A stretch of DNA of 64,000 nt from NCBI GenBank assembly GCA_934436245.1, contig CAKSAM010000005.1:1-64000 (forward strand), in the 5' to 3' direction. Source of the stretch: an uncultured Acetatifactor sp. Its GTDB lineage: Bacteria > Bacillota > Clostridia > Lachnospirales > Lachnospiraceae. Under the pieces are notes generated by a model. That model ran no database searches, was not told where the DNA came from, and saw nothing but the letters and a program-made list of their open reading frames with translations. Position numbers and translations under genes: made by a program. Shown here piece by piece: positions 36,023 to 45,588 of the stretch. Numbering within the stretch: position 1 is the first letter of the stretch; each line of letters begins with the position of its first letter.

Positions 36023-37635
36023 TTGATTTCCATAAGCTCCTCATATGTATCTGTTTTATATTGCTGATTCGTGCGCTGTTCAGCTTCGCATACACCCAGC
36101 AGCAGAAAAAAGAAAGGGGTATTCAATACCTGCTGAAAGCTGATCAGGGAATGCATTCCATAAGTAAAAAGTAACATGATTGCCATAGAATTTCCACGGT
36201 ATTTCCGCAATGCGGTAAGAAATACGGCTGCATAAGCAACAGTTCCCAATAACCCCAGGTTGATCAACGTGGTAAGCCATTCATTGTGTGCATTCGTAAA
36301 AATCGAACCGGCAAAATAGCCTTTGTCAAATAGTACCGTGCCTCCCGGTAACACTTGTTCCAAATAACCTGCAAAGCAATCCGGTCCGGCCCCCAGCAGC
36401 TTCTGCTTAAGATCTCCCCGGCAGAAACCCTGCCATGCCATCTGCCATAACATTCCCCGGCGATTGCCCCATTCCGCAAAATCGCTGCCCTGCAGTTTCA
36501 AAATATACCATATTGTCACACCCACAGCCAACAACAGACTGCCGCACAGTGCTCCGATCTGTAGCGCCCTCTTTTTCTTTTCCGGAAGAGCATAATGTAT
36601 CCCACAGAATAACAGGCACACTACTGCAAGCGGAAACCATCCCTGCCATACTGCCAGTTTTCTTGCAATACCATCCTGTAATAAAATATCATAGGTCCCG
36701 AGGGATTGCATCCCCTTTCCCCACAGTAACATTCCAACGCAGACTCCGGACAGCAGAACAAGCAGTTGCTCCCAAAGTCCGTCTTTTTTTCGACTGCTCC
36801 AAAAGCATATCCACAGTGTTACACATGCCACCATTACACCGCCGTCGCTTCCCTGTAAAAATAACATCGCCACCACAAGGACATTACTGCCCCCAAGCAA
36901 AATGGAAGCAGCTCTTCTCCCCTCTTCCGCAGCCTTACAAAAAAGTGACAGGGACAGAGGAAGCATCACACTGTAATACCCGCTGAGCCAGTTATTATTT
37001 CCCAAAGTACTGAGCATATGTGTATATTCCCAGTCCCCTACCACATAGCCCTTCAGCAGTCCCAGAGGATCATAACCCAGTTTTTGGAGCAATCCTATGA
37101 GTGCCACTGTGACAGACGCTGCTTCTCCCAGATATAAAATCCGGATGCACTGTCCGCTGTAATCCATTGCCATCAGGAATCCTCCTACCATCAGGCAGAT
37201 GGTGACAGCTCCCATGTACCATTCCCGTTCTCCAACCCAGGCGGTCCTTCCGTAAGGACTGCAGATGGCAGACAATACTGCGCAAAATCCATATAAGCAG
37301 ACAGCCGTCACAACACTATGCTCTCTACACCATCTGATCATTTTTCCCCCGGTTTTTCTCATATACATACCGGAACTACTGCTGTTTTCCATCCGGCAGT
37401 GTTGTTTCATCCGTCTGTGTTTTTCCATCCGGCAGCTTCTTACCACAGTGATGATCTGTACCGCCAGACAAATCCCCATACAGATCAGAGAGATATTGCG
37501 ATATAAATAATATTTGCTATCGCCCAATTTGTAATATCCATTTCCGGGAATATAGTACAGCGGCAACACGACCAGAACGGCAGCCATATAGATCTGACAT
37601 ACAGTTTTCAGAAATTCCTCTCGCCGATTCTCCAT
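36019..37635 (-). CDS. O-antigen ligase/polymerase family membrane protein
   Basis: This 538-residue polytopic protein has about 12 membrane segments. The large extracytoplasmic loop near residues 435-475 carries DCFAGYLEQVLPGG and FTNAHNEWLTTLINLGLLG, the Wzy_C/WaaL signature in which the histidine of the AHNEWL motif is important. Such proteins polymerise or ligate polyprenyl-linked glycans. Start chosen at MENRREEFL behind AAAGGAG; a longer frame begins 33 bases upstream. It is coupled to a YhgE/Pip gene. In a Gram-positive it would act on a wall glycopolymer or glycosylate a protein, but the substrate is unknown. Confidence 0.75.
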   Translation of the reverse strand: MENRREEFLKTVCQIYMAAVLVVLPLYYIPGNGYYKLGDSKYYLYRNISLICMGICLAVQIITVVRSCRMEKHRRMKQHCRMENSSSSGMYMRKTGGKMIRWCREHSVVTAVCLYGFCAVLSAICSPYGRTAWVGEREWYMGAVTICLMVGGFLMAMDYSGQCIRILYLGEAASVTVALIGLLQKLGYDPLGLLKGYVVGDWEYTHMLSTLGNNNWLSGYYSVMLPLSLSLFCKAAEEGRRAASILLGGSNVLVVAMLFLQGSDGGVMVACVTLWICFWSSRKKDGLWEQLLVLLSGVCVGMLLWGKGMQSLGTYDILLQDGIARKLAVWQGWFPLAVVCLLFCGIHYALPEKKKRALQIGALCGSLLLAVGVTIWYILKLQGSDFAEWGNRRGMLWQMAWQGFCRGDLKQKLLGAGPDCFAGYLEQVLPGGTVLFDKGYFAGSIFTNAHNEWLTTLINLGLLGTVAYAAVFLTALRKYRGNSMAIMLLFTYGMHSLISFQQVLNTPFFFLLLGVCEAEQRTNQQYKTDTYEELMEIK

Positions 37636-37718
37636 TCCTGCCCGTCTCCTTTGTGCCACAGCCTGCATAACTACTTGAATTGTAAGCGTTTCTCCTTATT
37701 CTGTCAAACCATTTGCCC

Positions 37719-37746
37719 TTTACAAAATGGTGAATTTGTATATTAA
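37719..37746 (+). promoter_or_regulatory. Candidate plus-strand promoter for the structured RNA
   Basis: TTTACA (37719-37724), 16 bases, TATTAA (37741-37746). A start about six bases further on would fall inside the first stem of the structured element. It is a moderate match only. Confidence 0.35.
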
Positions 37747-38193
37747 ATTGAGAGTTACGAAAGCATAGCCGCGCATAGGCATAGTGAGGACAGCGATGGG
37801 CGCTTGCGCACAAATCGCTGTCTTTACTTATGCCGTGATGCGGCGAACGCCGCGATATGAAATAAGATTGGCAGCGCCTTTTGCTGACAATCTTATGAAT
37901 AGCGTGGCTCATTGCGGAAAACTGCCAATAAATGTGACGCGCCCTTTGCGACACATTTATGAATTGGGTGCATGGCTCGTAACGTATAAAAAGGTGAATA
38001 TGGGTCTATAGGGAAAAAACCGGCTCTGAGGTACTCATTTTGAAGAAATTGAGTATCTGGCAGGCGATTTTTTCGCTATAGGCCCATATTGTTTAGTTTT
38101 TGCTTTTTACCCATTCCAAAAAGTACCTACAGGGAAATTTATCTTCTATAGACCCACGAAGTTTTTAGAACAACTATTCAACCAACTCTCAAT
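37747..38193 (+). ncRNA. Large multi-hairpin structured element, candidate ncRNA
   Basis: A closing stem ATTGAGAGTT (37747-37756) with AACTCTCAAT (38184-38193) bounds about 450 bases without a plausible gene. Inside, GTTACGA (37754-37760) can pair with TCGTAAC (37977-37983) around four hairpins: 37778-37834 (20 bp, one bulge, two G-U), 37840-37853 (GCGGCG/CGCCGC), 37862-37896 (ATAAGATTG/CAATCTTAT) and 37926-37967 (ATAAATGTG/CACATTTAT). A fifth hairpin pairs 37998-38011 with 38076-38089. A competing segment at 38146-38156 (CTATAGACCCA) is a perfect complement of 38001-38011. G-U pairs in the first and fifth hairpins fit a plus-strand RNA, since on the minus strand they become A-C mismatches. 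Alternatives: a MITE-like repeat, or the minus-strand leader of the ligase gene. It matches no RNA family I recognise. Confidence 0.55.
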
Positions 38194-38242
38194 ATCCAAA
38201 AAAGTTTTGTTGATTACTTTGGCGGTGTAGATTGGAATTTCA

Positions 38243-38284
38243 AAGAAAAAATACCACCCGGGACAGTAAAGTCATCCGGGTGGT
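38243..38284 (-). terminator. Terminator of the heat-shock operon
   Basis: On the minus strand ACCACCCGG pairs perfectly with CCGGGTGGT and is followed by ATTTTTT, directly after the dnaJ stop. It separates dnaJ from the island downstream. Confidence 0.92.
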
Positions 38285-38290
38285 ACTTGA

Positions 38291-39472
38291 CTATTTCCAA
38301 AACTTCTTTTTCTTGCCGTCCTTGGAGTCCTTCTCCCTAGTCTCCCCCTCTCCGCTTTCCGTTGCTTTCTTCACTGCATTCAGGGAATCCCCCGTCAGGG
38401 CATCAAACTGTTTTAACAGTTCTCTGGCTTCCGGCTTCAGCTTATCAGGTGTCTGAACCACCAGTGTCACATAGTGATCACCACGGACATCTTTGTTTCT
38501 CCAGGAAGGTACACCCTTACCACGCAGGCGGATCTTAGTGTCTGTCTGGGTTCCAGCCTTTACATCATATACCACCTTGCCATCCACGGTATCGATGAGT
38601 ACTTCGCCGCCCAATGCCGCTACCGCAAAGGAAATGGGAACGGTAGAGAAGATATCGAAATCCTGTCTCTGGAAGATCGGATGACGACCTACGATCACTT
38701 CTACCAACACATCGCCTCTGGGGCCGCCATTGACACCGGGCTCGCCCAGTCCCGGCATACGGGTGGACTGACCATTATCAATACCTGCGGGAATATCTAC
38801 TGCATAACGCTTCTTCATCGGGATATATCCGGTACCACGACAATCCGGACACTTCTCCCTGATCACCTTACCGGTTCCCTGACAGTCGGGACAGGTCTGT
38901 ACATTACGAACCGTACCAAAGAAAGACTGCTGGGTAAATACTACCTGGCCCTTACCACCGCACTTGGTACAGGTCTCAGGACTGGTGCCCGGCTTTGCGC
39001 CGGAGCCGTTACAGGTCTTACAGGTCTCTTTTACCGTCAGGTCAATTTCTTTCTTGCAGCCAAAAACAGCTTCTTCAAATGTAATATGCACGCTGGTACG
39101 GATATTGGCGCCCTTCATGGGTCCATTATTTCTGGCACCTCTGCTTCTTCCGCCTCCGAAAATATCTCCGAAAATATCTCCGAAGATGTCTCCGAAGTCT
39201 GCACCGTTAAAGTCAAATCCACCGGCTCCGCCTGCACCACCGTCAAATGCCGCATGACCATACTGATCATACTGGCGTCTCTTCTCGGGATCACTCAGCA
39301 CGGCATAAGCCTCGGAAGCTTCTTTAAACTTCTGTTCTGCCTCCTTGTCTCCGGGGTTCATGTCGGGATGGTATTTTTTCGCCAGTACACGGTATGCTTT
39401 TTTAATTGCAGCGTCATCTGCATTCTTATCTACACCGAGGACCTCGTAATAGTCTCTCTTTTGCTCTGCCAT
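38291..39472 (-). CDS. dnaJ: Chaperone DnaJ (Hsp40)
   Basis: The 393-residue class I co-chaperone stimulates DnaK ATPase and binds unfolded clients. J domain residues 1-70 with HPD in [11 protein letters not shown]; Gly/Phe-rich linker (about 75-115) with a small repeat of [15 protein letters not shown]; four CxxCxGxG zinc repeats (about 145-205: [32 protein letters not shown]); then client-binding beta domains. Last gene of the HrcA-controlled operon, followed by a strong terminator rather than by prmA. Confidence 0.98.
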   Translation of the reverse strand: MAEQKRDYYEVLGVDKNADDAAIKKAYRVLAKKYHPDMNPGDKEAEQKFKEASEAYAVLSDPEKRRQYDQYGHAAFDGGAGGAGGFDFNGADFGDIFGDIFGDIFGGGRSRGARNNGPMKGANIRTSVHITFEEAVFGCKKEIDLTVKETCKTCNGSGAKPGTSPETCTKCGGKGQVVFTQQSFFGTVRNVQTCPDCQGTGKVIREKCPDCRGTGYIPMKKRYAVDIPAGIDNGQSTRMPGLGEPGVNGGPRGDVLVEVIVGRHPIFQRQDFDIFSTVPISFAVAALGGEVLIDTVDGKVVYDVKAGTQTDTKIRLRGKGVPSWRNKDVRGDHYVTLVVQTPDKLKPEARELLKQFDALTGDSLNAVKKATESGEGETREKDSKDGKKKKFWK

Positions 39473-39500
39473 TTTTGCACCTCTATCACATAAATCTTAA

Positions 39501-39543
39501 GACGGTTATGCACAGGGCACGCTTTCGCATACCCTGTGCCGTC
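39501..39543 (-). promoter_or_regulatory. Hairpin between dnaK and dnaJ
   Basis: GCACAGGG and CCCTGTGC, extended by GACG/CGTC, form a strong hairpin in the 138-base dnaK-dnaJ gap. There is no T-run on the minus strand. It may be an mRNA-stability or processing site that sets dnaK above dnaJ. Confidence 0.55.
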
Positions 39544-39610
39544 TGTTATCACAATCACTGTTACACAGCATTTACTGTTATACCACGGATTGCTCTGTTT
39601 GTGAAGTTAT

Positions 39611-41509
<1,899 letters not shown>

Positions 41510-41564
41510 TTACTCTCTGTTTTCATTTTATAGTTTCTATATCTAAAAATATGTGATCATCAAA

Positions 41565-42158
41565 TTATTGAACAACTCCTACCATGCTGTGCCTTACGAC
41601 CATATCATGGTATGTGTAACCCTTCTGAAGTTCCTGGGCTATCACACCGGATTCATACTCATCGCTCTCCACCTGCATCACTGCGTTGTGAAGATTCGGG
41701 TCGAATTCCTGTCCGACTGCCTCGATGGGTTTTACACCGATGTTCTCAAGCTCTGTCATCAGCTGTTTGTAGATACGGTTCATACCGTCTACGAAAGGAT
41801 CTTCTTTGGATTCCTCGGGAACCGTTGCCAGACCTCTCTCGAAATTATCTACTACCGGAAGGATCTTCTCGATCACACTTTTTGCTCCGGTATCGAACAT
41901 TGCCTGTTTCTCTTTATCGGTTCTCTTACGGAAGTTCTCGAACTCTGCCATCTGACGTTTTACTCTGTCCTCCAACTGATCGATCTTCTCCTTGTAGGAA
42001 TCTTCCTTTTTATTCAGCTTTGCCTGCTTCTTTGCTGCCTTTTTGTCTTCCTTGCTCACAGGCTCCTCATCTTCTGTCTCTTCTTCCTTCAGTTCTTCGG
42101 CATCTGAAAGATCCTGTTTCATTTCTTCCTCTAATATTTCTTTTTCCTGATCTGCCAT
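41565..42158 (-). CDS. grpE: Nucleotide exchange factor GrpE
   Basis: This 197-residue exchange factor for DnaK has an acidic and lysine-rich N-terminal coiled coil (EEEMKQDLSDAEELKEEETEDEE, then AKKQAKLNKKE), the GrpE core with AEFENFRKRTDKEK near 95 and ILPVVDNFERGLA, and the C-terminal beta domain with VGQEFDPNLHNAVMQV and LQKGYTYHDMVVRHSMV. Start set at MADQEKEIL behind AGAAAGGAAAG, 26 bases after hrcA; the longer frame overlapping hrcA lacks a ribosome site. Confidence 0.96.
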   Translation of the reverse strand: MADQEKEILEEEMKQDLSDAEELKEEETEDEEPVSKEDKKAAKKQAKLNKKEDSYKEKIDQLEDRVKRQMAEFENFRKRTDKEKQAMFDTGAKSVIEKILPVVDNFERGLATVPEESKEDPFVDGMNRIYKQLMTELENIGVKPIEAVGQEFDPNLHNAVMQVESDEYESGVIAQELQKGYTYHDMVVRHSMVGVVQ

Positions 42159-42183
42159 TCTTACTTTCCTTTCTGGAATCTGT

Positions 42184-43212
42184 CTATTCTTTGCGGTAAA
42201 GATCATCCAGTTGATTCTGCACCGTCCGCAGAACTCCTATGACCTTGTCATAATCCATTCTTTTGGGACCAATGATTCCTATGGTTCCCTTCATGCCTTC
42301 ACCCAATTCATAAGTAGCTGTAACAACACTGCAATCTTTCATGCTCTGTACCGGTGCCTCATCTCCGATGTACACCTGAATGCCTGTGCTGCCCTCATCT
42401 GCCAGAGATTCCTGGATCAGTCCTCCCAGCTGCTGCTTTTCCTCGAAGGCATTGATCAGTTCGCTTGCTTTGGACTGATCTGCCAGCTCCGGATACCGGA
42501 AAATGTTGTTTGCACCACTGGTATAAATCTCCAGGTCTTCATCCGCCTTGATGGCATCTGCCACAGCATCGATCACCTCACTGACAATCTCACTGTGAAT
42601 TCCGGCCTGCTGCTTCATCGCTGCAATCATTCCTAAATTGATTTCCTCCATGGACAATCCATTGAGATGAGTATTCAACAGGATATTCAGTTTCAGCAAT
42701 GTCTCATCATCCAGCTCCTGATCCACTGCCAGGATATTGTTCTTGATCACATTGCCTTCGGCAACGATGACTGCCAGAATCTGTCCTGCATCTACCCGGG
42801 ACAGCTGGATAAATTTCACTTTGTTGCGATGTACCTGCGGAGCACTGATCATGGTGGCATATTGGGTATTCTGAGCCAGCGTCTTTACAACCTGCTTTAG
42901 CAGGTTCTCTAACTTATCCTGTCTCTCTAAGAGCATATCCTTCATCCCATTGACTTCCTGCTCTCTGGTTGCCATCATGGTATCCACATAGAAGCGATAT
43001 CCCTTATCGGAAGGAATTCTTCCTGCGGAAGTGTGCGGCTGTATGATATAACCCATTTCCTCCAGATCTGCCATCTCGTTTCGAATGGTTGCTGAGCTTA
43101 AATTCAGATCCGTATATTTCGAAATGGTCCTGCTGCCTACCGGCTCTCCCGTTTCCAAGTAGTTCCGGATAATGGCTTGCAATATAATTGTTTTTCTGTC
43201 ATCCAATTGCAT
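42184..43212 (-). CDS. hrcA: Heat-shock transcription repressor HrcA
   Basis: This 342-residue repressor binds CIRCE and is helped to fold by GroEL. The N-terminal winged helix (LDDRKTIILQAIIRNYLETGEPVGSRTISKYTDLNLSSATIRNEMADLEEMGYI) is followed by the GAF-like and inserted domains (GRIPSDKGYRFYVDTMM, IGPKRMDYDKVIGVLRTVQNQL). Start chosen at the ATG behind AAAGGGAG (MQLDDRKT), because the longer frame starting at 43251 would place the CIRCE operator inside the coding region. First gene of the operon, hence autoregulated. Confidence 0.97.
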   Translation of the reverse strand: MQLDDRKTIILQAIIRNYLETGEPVGSRTISKYTDLNLSSATIRNEMADLEEMGYIIQPHTSAGRIPSDKGYRFYVDTMMATREQEVNGMKDMLLERQDKLENLLKQVVKTLAQNTQYATMISAPQVHRNKVKFIQLSRVDAGQILAVIVAEGNVIKNNILAVDQELDDETLLKLNILLNTHLNGLSMEEINLGMIAAMKQQAGIHSEIVSEVIDAVADAIKADEDLEIYTSGANNIFRYPELADQSKASELINAFEEKQQLGGLIQESLADEGSTGIQVYIGDEAPVQSMKDCSVVTATYELGEGMKGTIGIIGPKRMDYDKVIGVLRTVQNQLDDLYRKE

Positions 43213-43234
43213 TCCATCACTCCCTTTGGGATTA

Positions 43235-43261
43235 TTAGCACTCATCATCAAGGAGTGCTAA
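43235..43261 (-). promoter_or_regulatory. CIRCE operator
   Basis: Perfect inverted repeat TTAGCACTC, nine bases, GAGTGCTAA, between the promoter and the hrcA start. This is the HrcA binding site. Confidence 0.98.
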
Positions 43262-43275
43262 CATCTCCTTACCCT

Positions 43276-43304
43276 AAAATAGCACTATAGGGTATTATTG
43301 TCAA
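43276..43304 (-). promoter_or_regulatory. Promoter of the hrcA-grpE-dnaK-dnaJ operon
   Basis: On the minus strand TTGACA (43299-43304), 17 bases, TATTTT (43276-43281), with CIRCE just downstream of the expected start. Confidence 0.88.
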
Positions 43305-43376
43305 CTGATTTTCCGGGAAATAATTCTAAATAAAATATTAAAAAAAAAATTCAGAACCTCGTTTCAAAGCTCGATG

Positions 43377-43438
43377 ATGTACCTTCGCCAAATACAGATT
43401 CCTGTGCAAGCACAAATCTGTACCCGGCTCATCGTATA
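43377..43438. repeat. Nested hairpin with GCAAGC tip, copy L
   Basis: ACAGATT (43394-43400) and GTGC pair with GCAC and AATCTGT around an AA tip. The outer GATGATG / CATCG and the TTCAGAACC at 43350-43358 recall the dispersed family. It fills the gap between the terminator of the DUF2142 gene and the hrcA promoter. Confidence 0.55.
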
Positions 43439-43440
43439 CG

Positions 43441-43476
43441 CAAAAACGGACCGGTACTATTTCAGTACCAGTCCGG
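43441..43476 (-). terminator. Terminator overlapping the DUF2142 gene end
   Basis: CGGACCGGTAC (43447-43457) and GTACCAGTCCGG (43465-43476) pair with one mismatch, followed on the minus strand by T5. The stop codon lies in the loop, so the last codons form one arm. Confidence 0.8.
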
Positions 43477-44851
43477 TCTCCAGATATACAGGAAGCGCCC
43501 GTACATATACCATATCTATCGCACCTCCGATAATGATCACGAAGCATACCACAATTCCTATATTTACAAGCCACTGTGGAAAACTCCTGCCTCCGATCTT
43601 TATTTCCGAAAGCTTCTGGATCCCCTTTACCATGTAATACATCACAGGTACCAGTGCCGGCAGCAGGTAACGTCCCTGATTCTGATAATCCATGGTATAC
43701 GCATAATAAACCGTCAAAAATGCAGGCATCAGAATGCAGTATAGCATATTGATATGAAAGAACCACTCTTTTCCGGCAATGTGTCTTCGTTGCTTATAGC
43801 GGATGAGATAAAGAAGTCCCCCCAGACTGCCCACTGAAAAAAACAGTTTATATGCACGGTACAGCCATATGGTTCCAAAAATCGACATGGATCCAAAGGC
43901 CGCTACGAAACTGTGATACAGGCCGGTGAATGTGTAACGCTCTTTGAGCATTTCAAAGACCGAGTATCCCATTGCCTGATAGGTCTTCATGGTCAGAGGA
44001 TTTACACTCTCAATGGCATACTGGATCGCCATTTTTTCCCGGGTCTTCAATCCCAGCAGATCGCCATCCAGTACAATATAACTGCGGATAAACCACCAGC
44101 TGATTCCTGCGAGTACCACTCCTGCGATCAGACAGCCGTATTTCAGCATCCGCTTCCAGTCATAGGAATAGCCGCCGCTTTCTTTTTTTTGCAGAAAAAA
44201 AACCAAAAACAATAAAATACAGCTTACGATATATCCATAAGCATTATAATATGAAAGAGCACAAAGGATAATGCCGCCGCTCATCCACAGACTATTGCGG
44301 ATATTAATTCCATCCCGGTATACACAAACCAGTGCATACACCATCATAGATGTAGACAGCATACAGCAGGAGTCCGTATTTACATAGGTATGCATAAACA
44401 GGCCTTCCGGCAGATAAGTCACCGCAAAGCAGAACATCCATCGGAATCTGGCATCCTGAAACACTTTTTTCCCAATGAAATAAACCACTACTGCCATCAT
44501 CAGCCCCAAAGTCACGTTCACCAGCCGGGCAGTGTACAGCAATGCCACTTCGGATTCCGTAAACAGATTCACAAAGCGCATGATATATCCTTGTATGATA
44601 TAAGGGAATACATTATATAATGCATAGGAAAACCCATAGGCGGGAATTCTTACCTCTTCTTCCAGTCCCGTAGGAATCCGTCCGTACTTACAGATAAACT
44701 GCGGAATCAAATATCTCGCATGCTCGTCCGGAGGGTTGCCGTAAAGCGGCGGTGTATTGGCCAGCGGCTGTAACAGGGCAATTGTCAGTGCCAGTCCCAG
44801 AAATCCCAACAGATATAATGTAAAAATAATCTTTTCTGATTTTTTCTGCAT
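43457..44851 (-). CDS. DUF2142-like polytopic membrane protein
   Basis: This protein of about 464 residues has roughly 11 membrane segments. The first extracytoplasmic loop has PLYGNPPDEHARYLIPQFICKYGRIPTG, the DUF2142 hallmark with a DE(H) acidic motif as in GT-C glycosyltransferases. Later QGRYLLPALVPVMYYMVKGI is also typical. Likely a polyprenyl-sugar-dependent transferase of the envelope; acceptor unknown. Start set at MQKKSEKI behind AAAGGATG; another ATG lies 18 bases upstream. The gene ends in its own terminator. Confidence 0.75.
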   Translation of the reverse strand: MQKKSEKIIFTLYLLGFLGLALTIALLQPLANTPPLYGNPPDEHARYLIPQFICKYGRIPTGLEEEVRIPAYGFSYALYNVFPYIIQGYIMRFVNLFTESEVALLYTARLVNVTLGLMMAVVVYFIGKKVFQDARFRWMFCFAVTYLPEGLFMHTYVNTDSCCMLSTSMMVYALVCVYRDGINIRNSLWMSGGIILCALSYYNAYGYIVSCILLFLVFFLQKKESGGYSYDWKRMLKYGCLIAGVVLAGISWWFIRSYIVLDGDLLGLKTREKMAIQYAIESVNPLTMKTYQAMGYSVFEMLKERYTFTGLYHSFVAAFGSMSIFGTIWLYRAYKLFFSVGSLGGLLYLIRYKQRRHIAGKEWFFHINMLYCILMPAFLTVYYAYTMDYQNQGRYLLPALVPVMYYMVKGIQKLSEIKIGGRSFPQWLVNIGIVVCFVIIIGGAIDMVYVRALPVYLETGLVLK

Positions 44852-44879
44852 TCTGTCATCCTTTAACATTTTTTATAGA

Positions 44880-44916
44880 TACAAAGACCCCAAAGTGGTG
44901 AATTCAACTTTGGGGC
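44880..44916 (-). terminator. Probable terminator of the DUF6465 gene
   Basis: CCCCAAAGT (44888-44896) and ACTTTGGGG (44907-44915) form a 9-bp stem. The following T-run on the minus strand is weak (TCTTTG), so efficiency is uncertain. Confidence 0.6.
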
Positions 44917-44935
44917 CTGCTCACAAGTATTCTTA

Positions 44936-44952
44936 CGAATGCAAGCATTCGA
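44936..44952. repeat. Small palindrome with GCAAGC tip
   Basis: CGAATGC AA GCATTCG is a perfect stem with a two-base tip, between the DUF6465 gene and its probable terminator. Confidence 0.6.
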
Positions 44953-44987
44953 CGTATACTTTGCTCATTTTATCTGACTCTGGATAA

Positions 44988-45470
44988 TTATATGTAAAAA
45001 CTACCGGTGATCTCTTTGTTCATTACATAATAAACCATGTTCTCTTCCGGCTTTACATACAGTTCTACGCTGGTCAGGTCAGCTGCTTTCTGCTTCAGAT
45101 CGTATTTCCATACGTCCTTGGCGATCTTCAGCAGATCTTCCTGAGAGTAGGACTTTCCACCGAACTGAACGCTGATCTCGCTCTTTAGCTCTGCCTTCTT
45201 GGCTGCGAGCTTCTTAGCCTCTGCCTTTGCGGGTGCTGCCTTCTTGGTCTCTTTCTTAACTGTTTCCTTCTTAGCTGCGGGCTTTTTAACCTCTGCCTTT
45301 ACAGGTGCTTTTTCTTCTACCTTTGCTACAGGTGCCTTTTCAGCTTCCTTCACAGCGGTCTTCGTTTCTGTCTTAACTGGAGTTGTCGGTGCTGCTTTCT
45401 TCACTTCTGCCTTAGGGGCTTCCACTTTCGCTGCTGCTACTGGTGCTACAGTTTTCTTAACTATTGCCAT
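44988..45470 (-). CDS. Lys/Ala/Pro-rich protein with C-terminal DUF6465 domain
   Basis: In this 160-residue protein, residues 1 to about 100 are a low-complexity basic region made of Ala, Lys, Pro, Glu and Val with repeated AKKE/KAEVKK motifs, resembling the tails of histone H1-like and HU-fused bacterial proteins. The last 60 residues (ISVQFGGKSYSQEDLLKIAKDVWKYDLKQKAADLTSVELYVKPEENMVYYVMN) form the compact DUF6465 domain common in Lachnospiraceae. The function is not known. The basic tail suggests binding to nucleic acid or an acidic surface (inference). It has a very good promoter, so may be abundant. GGGAG precedes the ATG. Confidence 0.85.
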   Translation of the reverse strand: MAIVKKTVAPVAAAKVEAPKAEVKKAAPTTPVKTETKTAVKEAEKAPVAKVEEKAPVKAEVKKPAAKKETVKKETKKAAPAKAEAKKLAAKKAELKSEISVQFGGKSYSQEDLLKIAKDVWKYDLKQKAADLTSVELYVKPEENMVYYVMNKEITGSFYI

Positions 45471-45556
45471 GTTACCGTCTCCCTTCTGTACGAATCATGT
45501 ACAAAAAACATTTTCATTCTCCTCACAAGTACCGTATTCCGGCGCTCGATAAGGGT

Positions 45557-45585
45557 AGTGTATTCCTTTTCCTAAAAATTGTCAA
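45557..45585 (-). promoter_or_regulatory. Strong promoter of the DUF6465 gene
   Basis: On the minus strand TTGACA (45580-45585), 17 bases, TACACT (45557-45562). It lies just after the uppP stop and gives a leader of about 80 bases. Confidence 0.8.
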
Positions 45586-45588
45586 CTG

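Noticed and set aside
37681..37694. Possible cre site (CcpA) near the ligase-like gene
   Set aside because: Only the left part TGTAAGCGTTT fits; the last three consensus positions fail.
37517..38011. Open frames on both strands in the structured element and ligase start (75 and 145 codons)
   Set aside because: Their codons are set by hairpin arms, they have no ribosome sites, and the minus-strand frame runs into the ligase gene out of frame.
37747..38193. A group II intron remnant or known large RNA (OLE, GOLLD, ROOL, HEARO) for the structured element
   Set aside because: No domain V-like hairpin, no reverse transcriptase or HNH gene, and no sequence signature of these RNAs that I recognise. 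A database search is still needed to exclude them fully.
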